This document shows, in pieces, positions 1-38,200 of a DNA stretch of 64,000 nt (position 1 is its first letter; each line of letters starts with the position of its first letter). The DNA is from Wuchereria bancrofti (taxonomy: Eukaryota; Nematoda; Chromadorea; Rhabditida; Onchocercidae). A program made the translations under genes and the position numbers. A model generated the notes under the pieces. It saw only the letters and a list, made by a program, of their open reading frames with translations. It did not search any database and was not told where the DNA came from. Location of the stretch: NCBI GenBank assembly GCA_005281725.1, contig SSBO01000009.1, forward strand, positions 9,759,755 through 9,823,754. The letters run 5' to 3'.

Positions 1-1574
1 CCGCGACTTCTCAGTAGAGAAATTATTATCCCTTGACTTAGTTATCAATTTTGGTATATGATAATGATAATGATTGATTGATTATTCGTGAAAAAAGTAT
101 AACTTGAATTTCGATTAAAAAAATACCACGAATATATCATATTAACCCGCGATTTCTCAATGGAAGATAAGATTGGGAAAAAAAATGGAAAAGTATTACT
201 TGAGCTAAATGCCACAATTATTTCTAAGACATTTGAATTTTACTTTGTTAAATTTCTGTTTCAACATTACACGGCCTTTGAAGCGGGCCGCGTTTTGCTA
301 ACGTAGAATGGTGGCCCGTAGCTTTGTTATAAGATTTTGGGTTCTTTTCCTTTTGTTTTTACTTTCAAGACGTTACTTTTTATTGTTTTTGTTGTTCTTT
401 TCGATTTTTAATTAAACAGAATTTTTGTTAATTAAAATTTTTATTGTTAGTGTGAATAAATTTGTTAATATTAACAATAAAAAGTCTTTTCGTTTTTTTT
501 TTTTTGGAAAATTAATTACTTTTGGTTAATTAAAGTAATTTTAGTTAATGAAGTGATTAATTAATACTAAATCGTTTTTAAAAGGAAAAAAAACAAGCTA
601 ACATTTGTGGGAATAATCGGAAAAATTAACTGTATTTGTGTGACAATATTTATATTTGTTGTTTAACTTTTTAAAACATAAAGTAATTGTCAAAAAATCT
701 TTATTAAACTAGTTATTTAATGTGTCCTTGTTTTTTCCTCTTCTTTCATTTCACTATGTTTACTTTTTGAAATGTAGATGTTTCATTTTTTTCTCATTAT
801 TTACATTTTTGTCATCGGTAAAACTTACAAATTTCATCGTTTAAAATGATTGTTGAGTCACAGAAAATCAATCAGGAATTTGAAGTTTTGATAATATGTC
901 TTCTCATTGCAGCGCGCTTATGTTCCAGTGAAAATTTGATAATCAATATGGTCTCGAGAGTAATATGTCTTCGAGAATAATTATCAGTCAGATCCAAGTA
1001 CACTTTCGAAGAAATTAAATGATTAATATCTACAAAAGGTGATGATTTCAAAAATGAACCAAATATTTGATATTATTTGAATGTTAGAGGAATTTCATTG
1101 GGATGTTAGAAAGTACGAATGTATTTTTGGTTCTGCTATAAGTTAATATAAGTTATAATAGAAACTGATATTTGAAAGAAATGATGAGAAGATTTACTTT
1201 TTACTTTTTCTCGATTTACTTTTTCTTTTTTTCTTTGAAAAAAAAATTTATAATTCGGAAAAAAAAGTGACAATAATTCGGCTGCTTTATTTTTTGGCTC
1301 TCTCTTTTGTTTTCTTTTCCTTCCTTCACATATTTTTCACTTCCTTTAAAAATTTTCATTCTGGTTAAATGTCAATCTTCCTTGTTTGTCAAAAATTGGA
1401 AATAGAAATGTGTTTGGTATTGATGACTGGCCTATATTACCCTATTATTTCACAGATCTCATTACATAATTATTATCCTCATTTTCAAATTTTTCATTTT
1501 GAAATTTGTTATCTTTTTCTTTTAAGAAGAAATAGATTTTTTACAGCGCATACAATTGTCATATTAATTTCAGG

Positions 1575-1670
1575 ATGAGTGATAATGAATATAGTCGAGA
1601 TTGGTATGAGAAGCAGCATACTAGAATATTAAATCCAGCAAAAATAACGAAATTAAATACATTGCTTTAA
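1575..1670 (+). CDS. Possible short terminal exon or mini-ORF (31 residues)
   Basis: A clean acceptor (ATTTCAG, ending at 1573) is followed by one G and then an ATG-initiated frame of 31 codons ending in TAA. The peptide is hydrophilic and mixed in composition (starting MSDNEYSRDWYEKQ), unlike the F/L/I/K-rich translations typical of non-coding DNA here. It could be the last exon of a gene that begins left of the window, or a short trans-spliced ORF. I found no upstream exon with a donor in the matching phase (two bases must be contributed). Family not recognised. Confidence 0.25.
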   Translation: MSDNEYSRDWYEKQHTRILNPAKITKLNTLL

Positions 1671-2238
1671 ATATCTCTTTCATCGTATAAAGAAAGATAG
1701 GATATGATAAGAAAGGAACACGAGTGAAAAAGCGAATGAAATTAGTTTAATGAATTTAGGAAAGCATATGTTGAATTAGTTTGAATAAATTTTTAGCTCT
1801 AATCATCAGTAATTTGTTATAACTGTGTTGTATTAGTTAGATAAAAGTAATGCCAAATAAATGGTTGGTCATATCATGGATTAAATTTATTTTTTTATGT
1901 TAAACAAAGATCTATCGTGTTTTAACATCATTTGTTACATTATTTTTCACCTTTATAATAAGTACAGATGCACTTACACAAAAGCTATTAAATTGTTATT
2001 TATACAGAACAGATTTAGCATTTTAATATTGCTTGTATGAATCGTTTAGTTTTTATGATATTTTTCTTTTTCGTTTTCTTACCCTCTTACATATTACCTT
2101 TGTGAAACTTAGTCTAACATTTTTTTTTACTATTACCAATAGATTTTATGAAGTATTTTGAATGCATAGGTGTATGCGTAGTTATCGATTTAGTAATTAT
2201 TAAGCATATTCAATATACTTTCTTTAACCTGGCGCTAT

Positions 2239-2371
2239 AGCATTATCACTGTCATCTCAGGTATATTTGCGTCACTTACCTGCAATGACGATAATGATGA
2301 TTTTAAAGCATTATCATTGTCATCTCAGGTATATTTGCGTCACTTACATATGTGTGATGATAATGATAATG
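2239..2371. repeat. 41-bp direct repeat pair with flanking inverted arm
   Basis: Two 41-bp copies (2239-2279 and 2307-2347) differ at one base and are spaced 68 bp apart. Each carries the core TCATCTCAGGTATATTTGCG. The second copy begins with CATTATCATTGTCATC (2309-2324), which is nearly the reverse complement of GATGATAATGATAATG at 2356-2371, so the element can fold as a hairpin. It may be a small non-autonomous repeat or a duplicated regulatory segment. Confidence 0.6.
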
Positions 2372-2930
2372 TTACATCATGCAGTATATTTTTTTATCGG
2401 ATAATTCGTGGTATTTTATCTTTGTTTAACCCGTTTAATTACTCTATTTCATTTTTTTCTTTTTTTTAACTTATAATTTGTGGAGGAAAAAAAAAGACGA
2501 CGAAGTGATAGAAGGAGAGAGAGAAAGGAAGAAAGATTCTAAAGTTTCAATTTAAAATTTTTAATATTGTTGAGATGTCCAAAAGTGTTGCCTTAAATGA
2601 TTTATAATCTGCAAAATTAACTTAAAAAAATTATAATATTTAAATTTGGTTTAGGTAATCAATTTAGATAATGAACTATTTGTGTTACACTTGTAAGATT
2701 AATCATTTTAAATATGGCAATATTTAAAATGTTTGATCTTTAACTGTATCTGTTATACTTTTGATAAACGAATGACATTAATTTTTTTTTTTAGTATTAA
2801 AATATGTGCACTATTGTTAATAATATTTTTATGTGACGACGTTGAATCACCACTATCTTAGGTGATTTTTTTATTATTATTATATTTAACAATATTTCAT
2901 TTTTCTTCTTTTTTTTTTTTAAAATTTCAG

Positions 2931-2993
2931 GTTAACACTATTCGTGTGTATATGTGTGTGTACTTTGTTATTGAGGAAGCTATTGAGGCGACG
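2931..2993 (+). other. Exon-like segment upstream of MRCK
   Basis: A strong acceptor (polypyrimidine tract plus AAATTTCAG) ends at 2930. A 63-base stretch with one open frame (starting VNTIRVYMC) follows, then a GTAATA donor. A second acceptor and donor pair bounds a 23-base segment at 3145-3167 (CCAG before it, GTAAGT after). Joining these to the exon containing the MRCK start codon is not in frame with that ATG. If transcribed, they are most likely 5' untranslated exons of the kinase gene. No direct evidence of transcription. Confidence 0.25.
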
Positions 2994-5900
2994 GTAATAT
3001 TTTTTGAACATACAATTCGATTTAAAGAAAGCTATTTCATTCATTCAAAAGTACTGTAATAGCTTCTATTTTTTATTCTATCTGATCAATAAACTCATCA
3101 TCAATCGTTCTATAATACGCTGTCAAAAGACCAATTTTTTCCAGTCTATCATCTTTGTTATTGCAAAGTAAGTTTCTTTTTTTTCTTCTCGTTTTATTTG
3201 GAAATATGACAATTTCAGGTTTGAAATTCGTAAAAAAAAAAATTTATTGATATCAGAATTGTTAAATGAATGAAATTATGCTATTAAGATATATGTCATT
3301 AATGGGAAAAGATAATGTTCTATTATTGTATAAAAGTATTAATGATGAAATTTTATGGAATCAAAACTAGTATTTATTGTTAATGAAAAATCTAGCAATA
3401 AATAATGAGAAAAAATGAAGTTATATACAAAAATGAAATAGAATACTTTTTATATATGATCAAAAAGAAAAGAAAAAAAAAGGATAGTACTTTTTATGAA
3501 TAATAACAGAAAAAGAAAAAAAGAAAACTTTTTAAATAAATAAGAGGAAATGATATTTGTTTAATTGCATATGTGGAAAAATTCTCAAGAAAAGCAGTAT
3601 ATTATTATAAAAGTGTAACAATTTTTATTTTGATTAATCATTAGGGAAGTGAATTTTTATGTATTCATGCAACTTTTAATGCTTATTTGATTCAATTCTA
3701 TATTTGATGCTCTGTTTGCATATTACTTCATTTGTTTGCACTTCCAAATATGTCTGTTTAATTTAGGATTAGAGAAGTTGAATGATTGATAATTTAATTT
3801 TTTTTTTCCTCCCGTTATTTAACACAAAATGAGTGGAAATTAAAACTTTCTATATTCTTAGCAAATTTTATTATGAATGAATGAATGAATGAATCATTAG
3901 GTTTAAATTATAACTCATACAAACTTCTAAATCATAATGATTTAGGAATTATTTTCTGTTGAATTCTACACACTTTATTTTCTTTTTTTTTGTTACAAAA
4001 TTTAATTTTCATTGGAACATAAAATATTAGCATTAATTGAAAAGTAAGTGACATATATTTCAAAATGAAACTTTTAACTGCTTTTTAACTAATTGATTAA
4101 TATTTTTCCTCCTTTCAATATTCTTCTTCTTTCTTCAAGTCTGTTTTTTTTAGTTTAGTTTATTTTTTATTTATAATTTAAATTATAGAAAGGTTGTAAC
4201 AAAGATAAAAACATTCATTATATTATTCATTATAAATTAGAAGTTAGAGTATTATTTATATATTTTTTCCTTTTTTCTTTGGTAATACTAATTTTAGTAT
4301 CATTTATTGATTATATCTTTATTCTTAGATGAATATATTGCAGGAAAAGGCAATTTTTATGATTATCATATTTATCATTTATTCATATTCCACATTAATT
4401 TTTGTATTTTTGAATTCACTCAGTTATATAATTTAATTAAATTTTGTGTTTTATTTAATCATAGATTTATTTATTTTAAAATAAATAATACATCAATGCA
4501 ACAGGAAAGGTTATTTTAATATTTTGTTTTACCTCTTTCTTGTAGATGATTAGTTTTTTTATTACATCATATGCCATTCTAATGATAACATGTTACAAGA
4601 TAGGAAGAGAGAGAGAGAGAAAGAAAGAAAAAGTGTTTAGATACAAATTAACAATTTCTTTTTTTTTCCTAAATTTTAAAAACGAAAAATACATAAATGC
4701 TCACAATATTTATGAGTGATAAGTTCCTTTGATAATACCAAGTTGGAGGTCTTTCTCTTTTTTTCTCTCTCTCTCTCTCTTTTCGTTCTCTATAGCATTT
4801 ATTATTTTGAAGTAAAGAAATGAATGAAATAATGAGAAGGTAGGAGAGAGAGAGAGAGAAAGAAAGTTTGAAAATTACTCTGTCATTATTGGAAAAAAAA
4901 AGTTGGAAGAATTTTCTCAAAAGTATATTTTAGTTGTAACTTTTTTCTTTATTCTCATCATTGAAAAAGATAGCAAGAATATTTTGTTCTTTTTGTTTTT
5001 TTTATTTTTTATTTTTTTTCATTTCTTTCGTTCTTTTTTGTTAATTTTTTTTTCTTTTTTTTAAAGTTAAAAATAAAACGGATAAATCAATATTGATTGT
5101 ATATATAGTTGATGTGATGAGTTGGTTGCTCATTTTAGCAAGTATTCTCTATGGATATGAATTTATGTAAATAAGTATATGTATGTTTTTTTTTTTCTTT
5201 TGTCCTTTTTTAAAAAAAGAAGAAAACAAAAAAATAAAAATAAAATTCCGATGAAGAATGGAATAAAATTTAAGAGGGATGGCTGGAATGGTTTTTTTTT
5301 TTTTAAATCATTTCAAGTTTCCTTTTAATTCTTTTTCACTAGCTGTGTTTCTCTCCTCTTTCTATCCTTCTCTTTCCGATTTTTTTTTTTATATTTTCAA
5401 TTCTTTCTCCTTTTTAATTATCCATTCTTTAGTTTCATTGCATTCCTTTTTTCCTTTTGATTTCATTTCATAAAGATATATAATTAATTACAGTTTGTAT
5501 AGCAATGTTTGTTTACAAATAACAATCTATTATGTATATTTTAAAATTGATCTTATAGTGATTATGTATGAAATGATTGAAATGAGTAATTAGTTGATGT
5601 AAATTATTCGATAAACAATTTCATTTCTATTTTTAATTTTAATTTTAGTATCAGTTTAAAATAATCATTTATGTATTGTAATGTTTCAAGTAGTTATTGT
5701 TTTTTTAAGATTACTATTTTTGAAATAAAGATTAAATACTTTGGTGGGTTACCTTGAAATATTTTCTTTTTTTTTTAATGTTTTTTAATGTGTTATTGTC
5801 AAATTCCAATTAATTTGGAGTTTTCATTAATTTTTTTTATGCATTTTTAAAGATAAATATCAAACTGAATGGCAATTATCGGAGCATTTAACGGAATTGA

Positions 5901-6814
5901 TTTTACAACTATTCGAGAAAAATGCTAGTAATACTTATTGTAATAAAGATTGAAAATTGAATGTTAAGTGTAAGAAATTACAGATTGTATTGCGATAGTT
6001 TAATAATATTTAATGAAAAATTCAAGAAAAATTAGTAAAAGAAATGGGAAAATTCTGTTAAGAAATTAAAAAAATAAGTTAGTTAGGAAGTAAAAAGGAG
6101 CATATAGATTATAAAATTTACTACAAAAAGTTTACAAAAATTCCTCTTCCTCAATTTTAACTTTTAATATTTATTAAAAAAAAAGAATTGCATAATGACA
6201 AATAATAATAATAGTTGTAATATTAATGATTAATGCATTAAAATTTCCTATGATAGCAATGAGAAAAATTTGTTTTTTGTAAATTTTAACGAATTATGTT
6301 TATGTCTTTTTGTTACTAAATATTAAATGCATTTTTTTTTTTTTTTGTATGATATATGCAAGAATTGAAATAATTAATGAGTAAAAAGTGAACATAGATA
6401 TAGTAAATTTGAATAATTGATATAAATAATTCAAATAAAGAATATTTTACTTTATCGGACGAAAGTTTTATAATTTACGTATAAAATGTTAACTGAGATT
6501 GGATAAGTTAATGTTTTATTTTAATTTCAGAGAAAAAAGTGTAATATGATTGCTATTTAACTAAATGAATTCCTTTTTTGTTTTTCTTCATTAAATAATT
6601 TATCCATATTTAAGCCACTAACACTTATTCTTATTAATTTTTAATGCTGATTAGATTCTTCTACATAACCAATAAATTTTAATTAAATGATATTAAATGT
6701 AAAGAATTGGATGAGTTTTTTTTCTTGAGATTTATCATATTTAATTTCTCCCCCGAATATACGAAATATATTGTTAATAATCCTTTTTTTTGAAAAATTT
6801 TTAACTTATTTATT

Positions 6815-6824
6815 ATTATTGCAG
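6815..6824 (+). promoter_or_regulatory. Splice acceptor 44 bases before the MRCK start codon
   Basis: TATTATTGCAG ends at 6824, and the ATG of the kinase lies at 6869 after a 44-base leader. In a nematode this may be the acceptor of a 5' untranslated intron or a trans-splice site for a spliced leader. The sequence alone cannot separate the two. Confidence 0.45.
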
Positions 6825-6868
6825 TGTTACGAGAAGGTATAGTTTGACGGAAATTTTGAACGTAAACA

Positions 6869-31868
<25,000 letters not shown>

Positions 31869-34800
31869 TATCAATTTTTGCAAATAAATTTTATATTTCT
31901 ATCTTACATATCCATTTAGCTTTTTCAAAAAATAACTCATCGTTAGACAAAGCTTTTTGAAAATGTATAATTATTGAATTTATAAAAATTTTATAATGAA
32001 ATTTCAAAATATTGAATTTTCCTTTTAAATTCTTGTTAAAGCTATATTATAATGCCTGTGTAAAATAACAGGTTATGTATTTTTTTTTTTTACTAAAATT
32101 TCTTCTTTCAATTTAATGCTTTCTTTCAAAAATGTTTTTTATTTTACGAATATGAAATTTAATTGCATTACAATAAATTATTTTCTTTTTTCTTTTGCAA
32201 AAAAAAAAAAAATTTTTTTTTAGGTAATTAATAAATTTGCGATTGTTTACAAAAAATATCATCATAAATATGCAAATTTATATTCTTTTATGTTTAAAAA
32301 TTTTTTTTACGAGCATATAGGCATTTTTTTTTTTTGGTTAATTTTGCTTTGGTTGTGATTATGTTATGTTGATAGAGAATGCTATTATTATCAGCATTTG
32401 AATTGTTTGTATATCAAATTTTCATTTCTGGAAATTCATATCGATCTACTCTATTGTACATTTCTTGAATATCGGGAAATTTTTAATTATATATACTTTC
32501 GGGTACAAGGAGAGTTTTTTTTTCTATTTCCTTTCTCTTTTCTTTTTTTTTTCTTTTTTTTTAATAAATCTTGATAACAAATAAAGAGGGAGAACTGTAC
32601 AAGTGGATTGATCATTTAGTAGTTCTTTTATTAATTTATGCGATAATTCTAGTTACTTATTATTATTACTATTATTATCATTTTTATATTATTATTATTA
32701 TTATTGCTGTTATTGATTTGATCGATTGTTTTAGCTGCTATGAAAGAAACGAAATTATTAATTATCATTGCTGCTATATTTATTTATTTATTTACTTCAC
32801 TTCAGTCATTTGTTTCAATTTCTATCTTTTTTTCTTTTCATCCTTTAGAAGATTCTTTTTCATCCTTCTTTTTTTGCCAAATTTTGTTTTATATTGTATG
32901 AGCTTTATTGGTTGTTAAAATTTTACACTGTCAATAAATCAATCAATTGATCGATCAGTTGACGCTTGTTTTGTTTTATTTATTTAGCATTTCACCGTTT
33001 CATCTCTTTTTTTTTTTTCTGCTTAATATTGCACATCATTTATTATTGCTTTTATTGCTATAATAATAATTATTATTATTATTATACAAATATCCTTTCT
33101 CTATCTTTCTTTCCCTCTCTCTCTCGCTCTCTTTTCCCTTCTTTTTCTCTTCATTTTTTTTTTTTTTCATTTGTTTTGTAAAATTACAGAAAAAAAGAAT
33201 TCTCAGTTTGAAAATCTTTCCACTTTATTAATATGTTTAGTTTTGTAAGAAGAAAATATGAAATTACAAATAGATTTTTTTTCTTATTTTTATTTTGCAT
33301 AAATTCTTAATGCCTATTAATAGTTTGTTGCTGTTTACTGTTACATTTCATTTTATATTAATTTTCAATATTCATAGCAATTTAATCTTTTCAAAAAATT
33401 TTTGCATGTGATTTTTTTCCTCCTTGAATCTGTATGCTTTTATGTTTTTAATTTAATTTTTGTTTTTTCAAAATGAAATTACATTTTTACCAGTTTGCCA
33501 GTTTAAAATTAGAGTTTCAAAAAAAAGAAAAAAATAGCTGCCAGATCTTCTTGATGATTCCTAATATTTCCATTTCTGTTTTTTCTTTCAATTTTTTTTT
33601 GTTTTGTTTGCTTTTAATTTTAATTATAAGTAATGTGATGCTTAATAATTGACTGCTATATTTTTTACGAATGTGTATGTTGTATGTTTGTGTATGTGTA
33701 TGCCAGTGTGTTTATGTGTGTGTGTGTGTGTCCCAGTTTTAAATTTTATTTTTATAGAATTAATTTCGTATTATTTTATTTTTTCCAATTCGTTTACTTA
33801 TTTTTACTTTCTTTCTTGGTTTCTTTTTTTTGCATTGACTAATTTCTTTTTATGACTTGTACAAGTTTATTATATTTTAATTTTTTTTTTTTTCAATTTT
33901 TTTTTTTTTTGCTTTTTTTATTTTTTTTTTTTTTAGAGAAGGAGGTAAACAAGAAAAGATTTGGAAGATTTTGTTTCTATTTATATATGTATGCATTTGT
34001 ACTTTCTCTTTCTTTTTTTGCTAAAGAAAGAAAGAAAAAAATATTATAAGAATGAATTAATATTATACGTTGTATTTAAATAAAATGAAAAGAAAAAAAA
34101 GGATGCAATAATATTTACAGTGTAATAAATGACAATGATATTTGAAAAAAAGAAGCCGTTTTAGTTAATTAATTAATTACATGCATTTACACATAGTATT
34201 TTAAAATCATTAATTTTACTATTAATTTGTTAACTTTGTAGGTAGTTTAGGTAATTGTTCAATTTTTAGTTTTTAAATAAAAAAAAATCAAATGAATTAA
34301 CATATAGTATAAATGATAATAAAGAAAAATAGAATTAACAAATTGATTTCAATTTCATGCTATGGTCGTCATTTGGCTGTTTCTTCATTTGATTAATTAA
34401 TTAAATGTATTTACTAATTGCAAAATTTGTTGCAGCAATTGATTTAAACGTAATTTTTAAGCTAGCAATCATTTAATGCATTCATTCAAACTGCATTTGT
34501 CGAATTGTTTTATATTAACAATTGTGATGAAATTCTAATTTTAATTTAGAAACAAAGTTCAGAAGTTGCATATAATTTTAAATTTTCATTATTAGAAGTT
34601 TGCTAATATTATTTTTATTCAGAGCGCTATAAGGATAATATATTTGTTTTATGTACATTTATATAATAATTAATAAACTTATATAACAATTAATAAACAG
34701 AAGGTGGAAAATGGAAAATAATTGATTTCTTTCAATTTGCAAATTAATTTAGTACGAAAATTATAAAAAAATATTTATGATAATAAAAAATAAAAAAAGA

Positions 34801-35267
34801 GATTGACGACAATTTTATGCGCACCAAAACAAAACTATAATTTTTGATATTCCCATAAATGAAATTTTCAAGTATCAATGGTATTGAAACTAGAAATGTG
34901 AGTAATATTTTTCGGACAAAAATAGAATTTCTTTACAGTTCAACTTTTTACTTTTTTCAAAAAATTTCAAAATTCAAAGTGTTGCAACTATTTCTTCAAA
35001 ATATTATATAAATTAAATCCAATCTTGAATTCATTTTGGATTAATTTGATATGTAAAATTGAAATTTTTGCATTATTTCATCATGTATGCTTAAATTTTT
35101 ATCATTAAATTAGTTTTTTATCATTTTTTATTTTTTACCAAAACGAAGGAAAGAAAAACGAATGACAAGAATACAAATTAATTTTATGTTATAATTTGAA
35201 TTATTATTTATCATATCATAAATTTCATCATAAATTTTATGAATTTATAAAAATTTGTTTGTTGTTT
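31869..35267. other. 3' flank of MRCK and low-complexity spacer
   Basis: Contains likely 3' untranslated sequence of the kinase, then T-rich and A-rich tracts. Simple repeats include TATTAT-type triplets near 32656-32705 and 33060-33085, a CT-rich block near 33105-33145, and a TG run near 33715-33732. No open frame with coding character was seen on either strand. Confidence 0.6.
31883..31888 (+). terminator. Candidate polyadenylation signal for MRCK
   Basis: AATAAA lies 14 bases after the stop codon, followed by a T-rich stretch. In such AT-rich DNA this hexamer is common, and further copies occur downstream (for example near 32169), so the true 3' end is uncertain. Confidence 0.35.
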
Positions 35268-38200
35268 TTACTTGATGAATGTATTAGTTAAATCGAGTAA
35301 TAATGTACATTCATTTCTGAATTTGCAAAATTTCGCTAATAATTTATAACGATTTCGATGATATCGTAATTCATGCACTTTATCATTTGTTTTGTTATCA
35401 GGAAATAAATACAAACGTCCGTAATCATTGTCACTAAAATTAAACGATTACTAATTTGATTTTTTCTCTTTTGATAATGAATAAATAAATAATTTAATAA
35501 AATATAATTTACAATTTGATAATTAGTAAAAATCAAAAAGAATTTGATTAATTTATTTAAATTTTTGAAAAGTTATAATTGCTACTTTTTTTTCTGGAAA
35601 AAGATTGTTGCGAAAAAAAGAGAAGAAAAAGAATTAAAATCGCTATAATTTCTTGATAATTATATTAGCAAGAAAAAAAAGGATGAAAAAATTAAAGGAA
35701 TTAAAAAAAAAAAATTATGCTGATAAAAAAAGGAAAAAGAAAATGGCAAGAAATATAAATTGGAATATTTTATAAGTTAAAAGATTTTTTTTTTCAGTTA
35801 ATTAATTTCGTGTAATTTGGATGTTAAATTTATTTTTTCAATTAATTAATTTTGGGTAATTCTTAACATAAATATGTAATATATAATTAATTATTAATTA
35901 AATAATATAAAATTAATTAGTTTGTATAATAACAACCATATCATATTTTATATTATATTCAATAAAATTTCAAATTTTTAATCTAACATGCGTAACTTTT
36001 TAAAAAGCATATTGAAATAATTGAAAAACTTTATCAATAAAATTTGTTGTACGAAGTACAAATTTGAATGTATCAATTAAATTAATCAATTTATCATTTT
36101 ATCACTATATAAAAAGGGAGAAAAAGAACGGAACGATTCAATAGTAAATTAAAATAACTTACATTAATGAAATCGTTGTATTACGAAGTATAAATTTGAG
36201 TGCATCAATTAAAGTTAATGAATTTATCACTTTATCACTAATAAAATTTTCAATTATTTCACTATTATTTGCATAATGTCGAATGATTACATTTAATTGA
36301 ATCATTGAATCATGGTGATGTTTTTTTGATCGTAGCATATTATTTTGAAAATTTTCCTTGAAAATTATTAAAAAATAAAATTCAAAATTTACATTTGAAA
36401 AAAAAAGAAAAAATTAATCCATTGTATACTTTCTATCATAATTAATTAACAGAAAAATTCATTGTGTTATAATTAATTAATAACAAATTAATTATATAAC
36501 ATTGTGTCATAATTAATTAGAAAATCTATTCTGTTATGATTAATTAATTACAAAAATGGTGCAATTTAAATAATTCACTGTTATATTTTTTTTATATATC
36601 TTTTTTTTATTGCATTATAAAATATTATTTCACTTAAATTGCATCATTTTGTTATTCATTCATTATAATTAAATCGTTTTATTACTTTTTTAGTTCTCCT
36701 CTAATTACACAAATAACAGTAATGCTAGTTTCTTGCTAATTAATTAATTAATTAATTAACAAATTTTTGAATGCATTTTCAATGATTGATTTTTTTTTTT
36801 GCATTTATTAAAGATTATAAATTTTTATTTAATTTTTCATCTGTAAATTATTCACTCCCTTCATTATTTTTTCAACAATAATTCATTCATTCATTCATTC
36901 ATCAAATTGATATTTTCAAAATTTTACCAGTTTATTTATTTTTAAAGACTTCATTAATTTCAATTATTCCACTTATTTTAAAACTCGAAAATTTTATTCA
37001 ATGAACAAAATCCAATATTAATCAGTTTAATTGTTTACTAATTTTACTTCACTCTTCTTCCTATCATTATCAGTAAATAATCATTACCGGTTCTTTGTAT
37101 CGAATGATATCATTATCAGTTGATTGTTTATAACTTTCCAAATTATCATAAGCTAAACGTTCACAATAAATTGTATTACAAAAAATTTATTACTTATATA
37201 CTAAAAAAATTTATTAAAAATTATATTTATTACTAAAATCCATTACTTTTTATTTTTATTTGCATAATGCTTTTTTTCTATTTTGGAAATTTTCAAATTC
37301 ATTTTTAGTATTTTTTTTCTTTTAAATTTATTTTGTTTTAAAATAAAACTTTTAAAAAAGGAGAGAATCAGGCAAAAAAAAATAAATAAAGAATTAAAAA
37401 TTTGAAAAAGTAAATAAAGAATTAAAAATTTGAAAAAGTCATAACGAATAACGGAAATTCCAAATTTAACCTGAAAGAAATGAAAAACATAAATTTTTGA
37501 AAAAAATTTTTAATTAAAAAAAAATAAATTTTTTCAAATTCAAATTTAAAATTTAAACTAAAACTTTGATTTTTCATACTATCACATTGTGTTCTCTCTT
37601 CATTTTTCATCTTTTGCTCGAATTCAGAATGCTTAAAAAAACCAATCATTGAAACGATAACTTTTTTTTTGAAATTTCACAAATTTATTTTCTTCATTTA
37701 CTCATTTCATTTTGAAACAATAAAATCATTATCTTCTGTGTTAGATTTCAATCGCTAAATTAGTTTTTGAAAAAATTAATTAATTGAAATCAGCGACAAT
37801 CAATCAATTTTTTTTGAACTTTTATAAATTTTAAAAAAATATTCAATCATCACTTATTGATTTGAATGAAAATTTTACTTTATTTTTGCTAAATTTTTGT
37901 TTATCTTTCATCGTTGATAATTTGCTGATAGCTGAATTATCTGTAACATTTATTTCTTTTTTGCCTTTTTTACTTTTATTTTTTCAAAACTAATTCAATT
38001 TTTTAACAAATTAAAATTTTTTAAATCTGATAAGTGAAATTTGAAAACTTCATTAATAAATCATTGATAAAAGATTTATAATAAATGAATAAATAAATAA
38101 ACAAACAAATATTTTTAAAAATAAAAATGCTAGAATTATACCTGCTGACGAAAAAGAATTGTCATCTTTAATTGTTCTTTCTGCTAAAAATTATTTTGAT

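Larger units (their letters stand above)
1..6868. other. 5' non-coding region upstream of the MRCK gene
   Basis: This AT-rich stretch precedes the first MRCK coding exon. It is dominated by poly-A/T tracts and holds no long open frame with coding character. Items listed separately are a GC-rich hairpin near 281-325, a small acceptor-linked ORF at 1575-1670, a repeat cluster at 2239-2371, and exon-like segments at 2931-2993 and 3145-3167. A short AATG-unit repeat lies near 3873-3892. Part of it probably carries promoter and 5' untranslated exons of the downstream gene, but no promoter motif can be fixed by eye. Confidence 0.6.
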
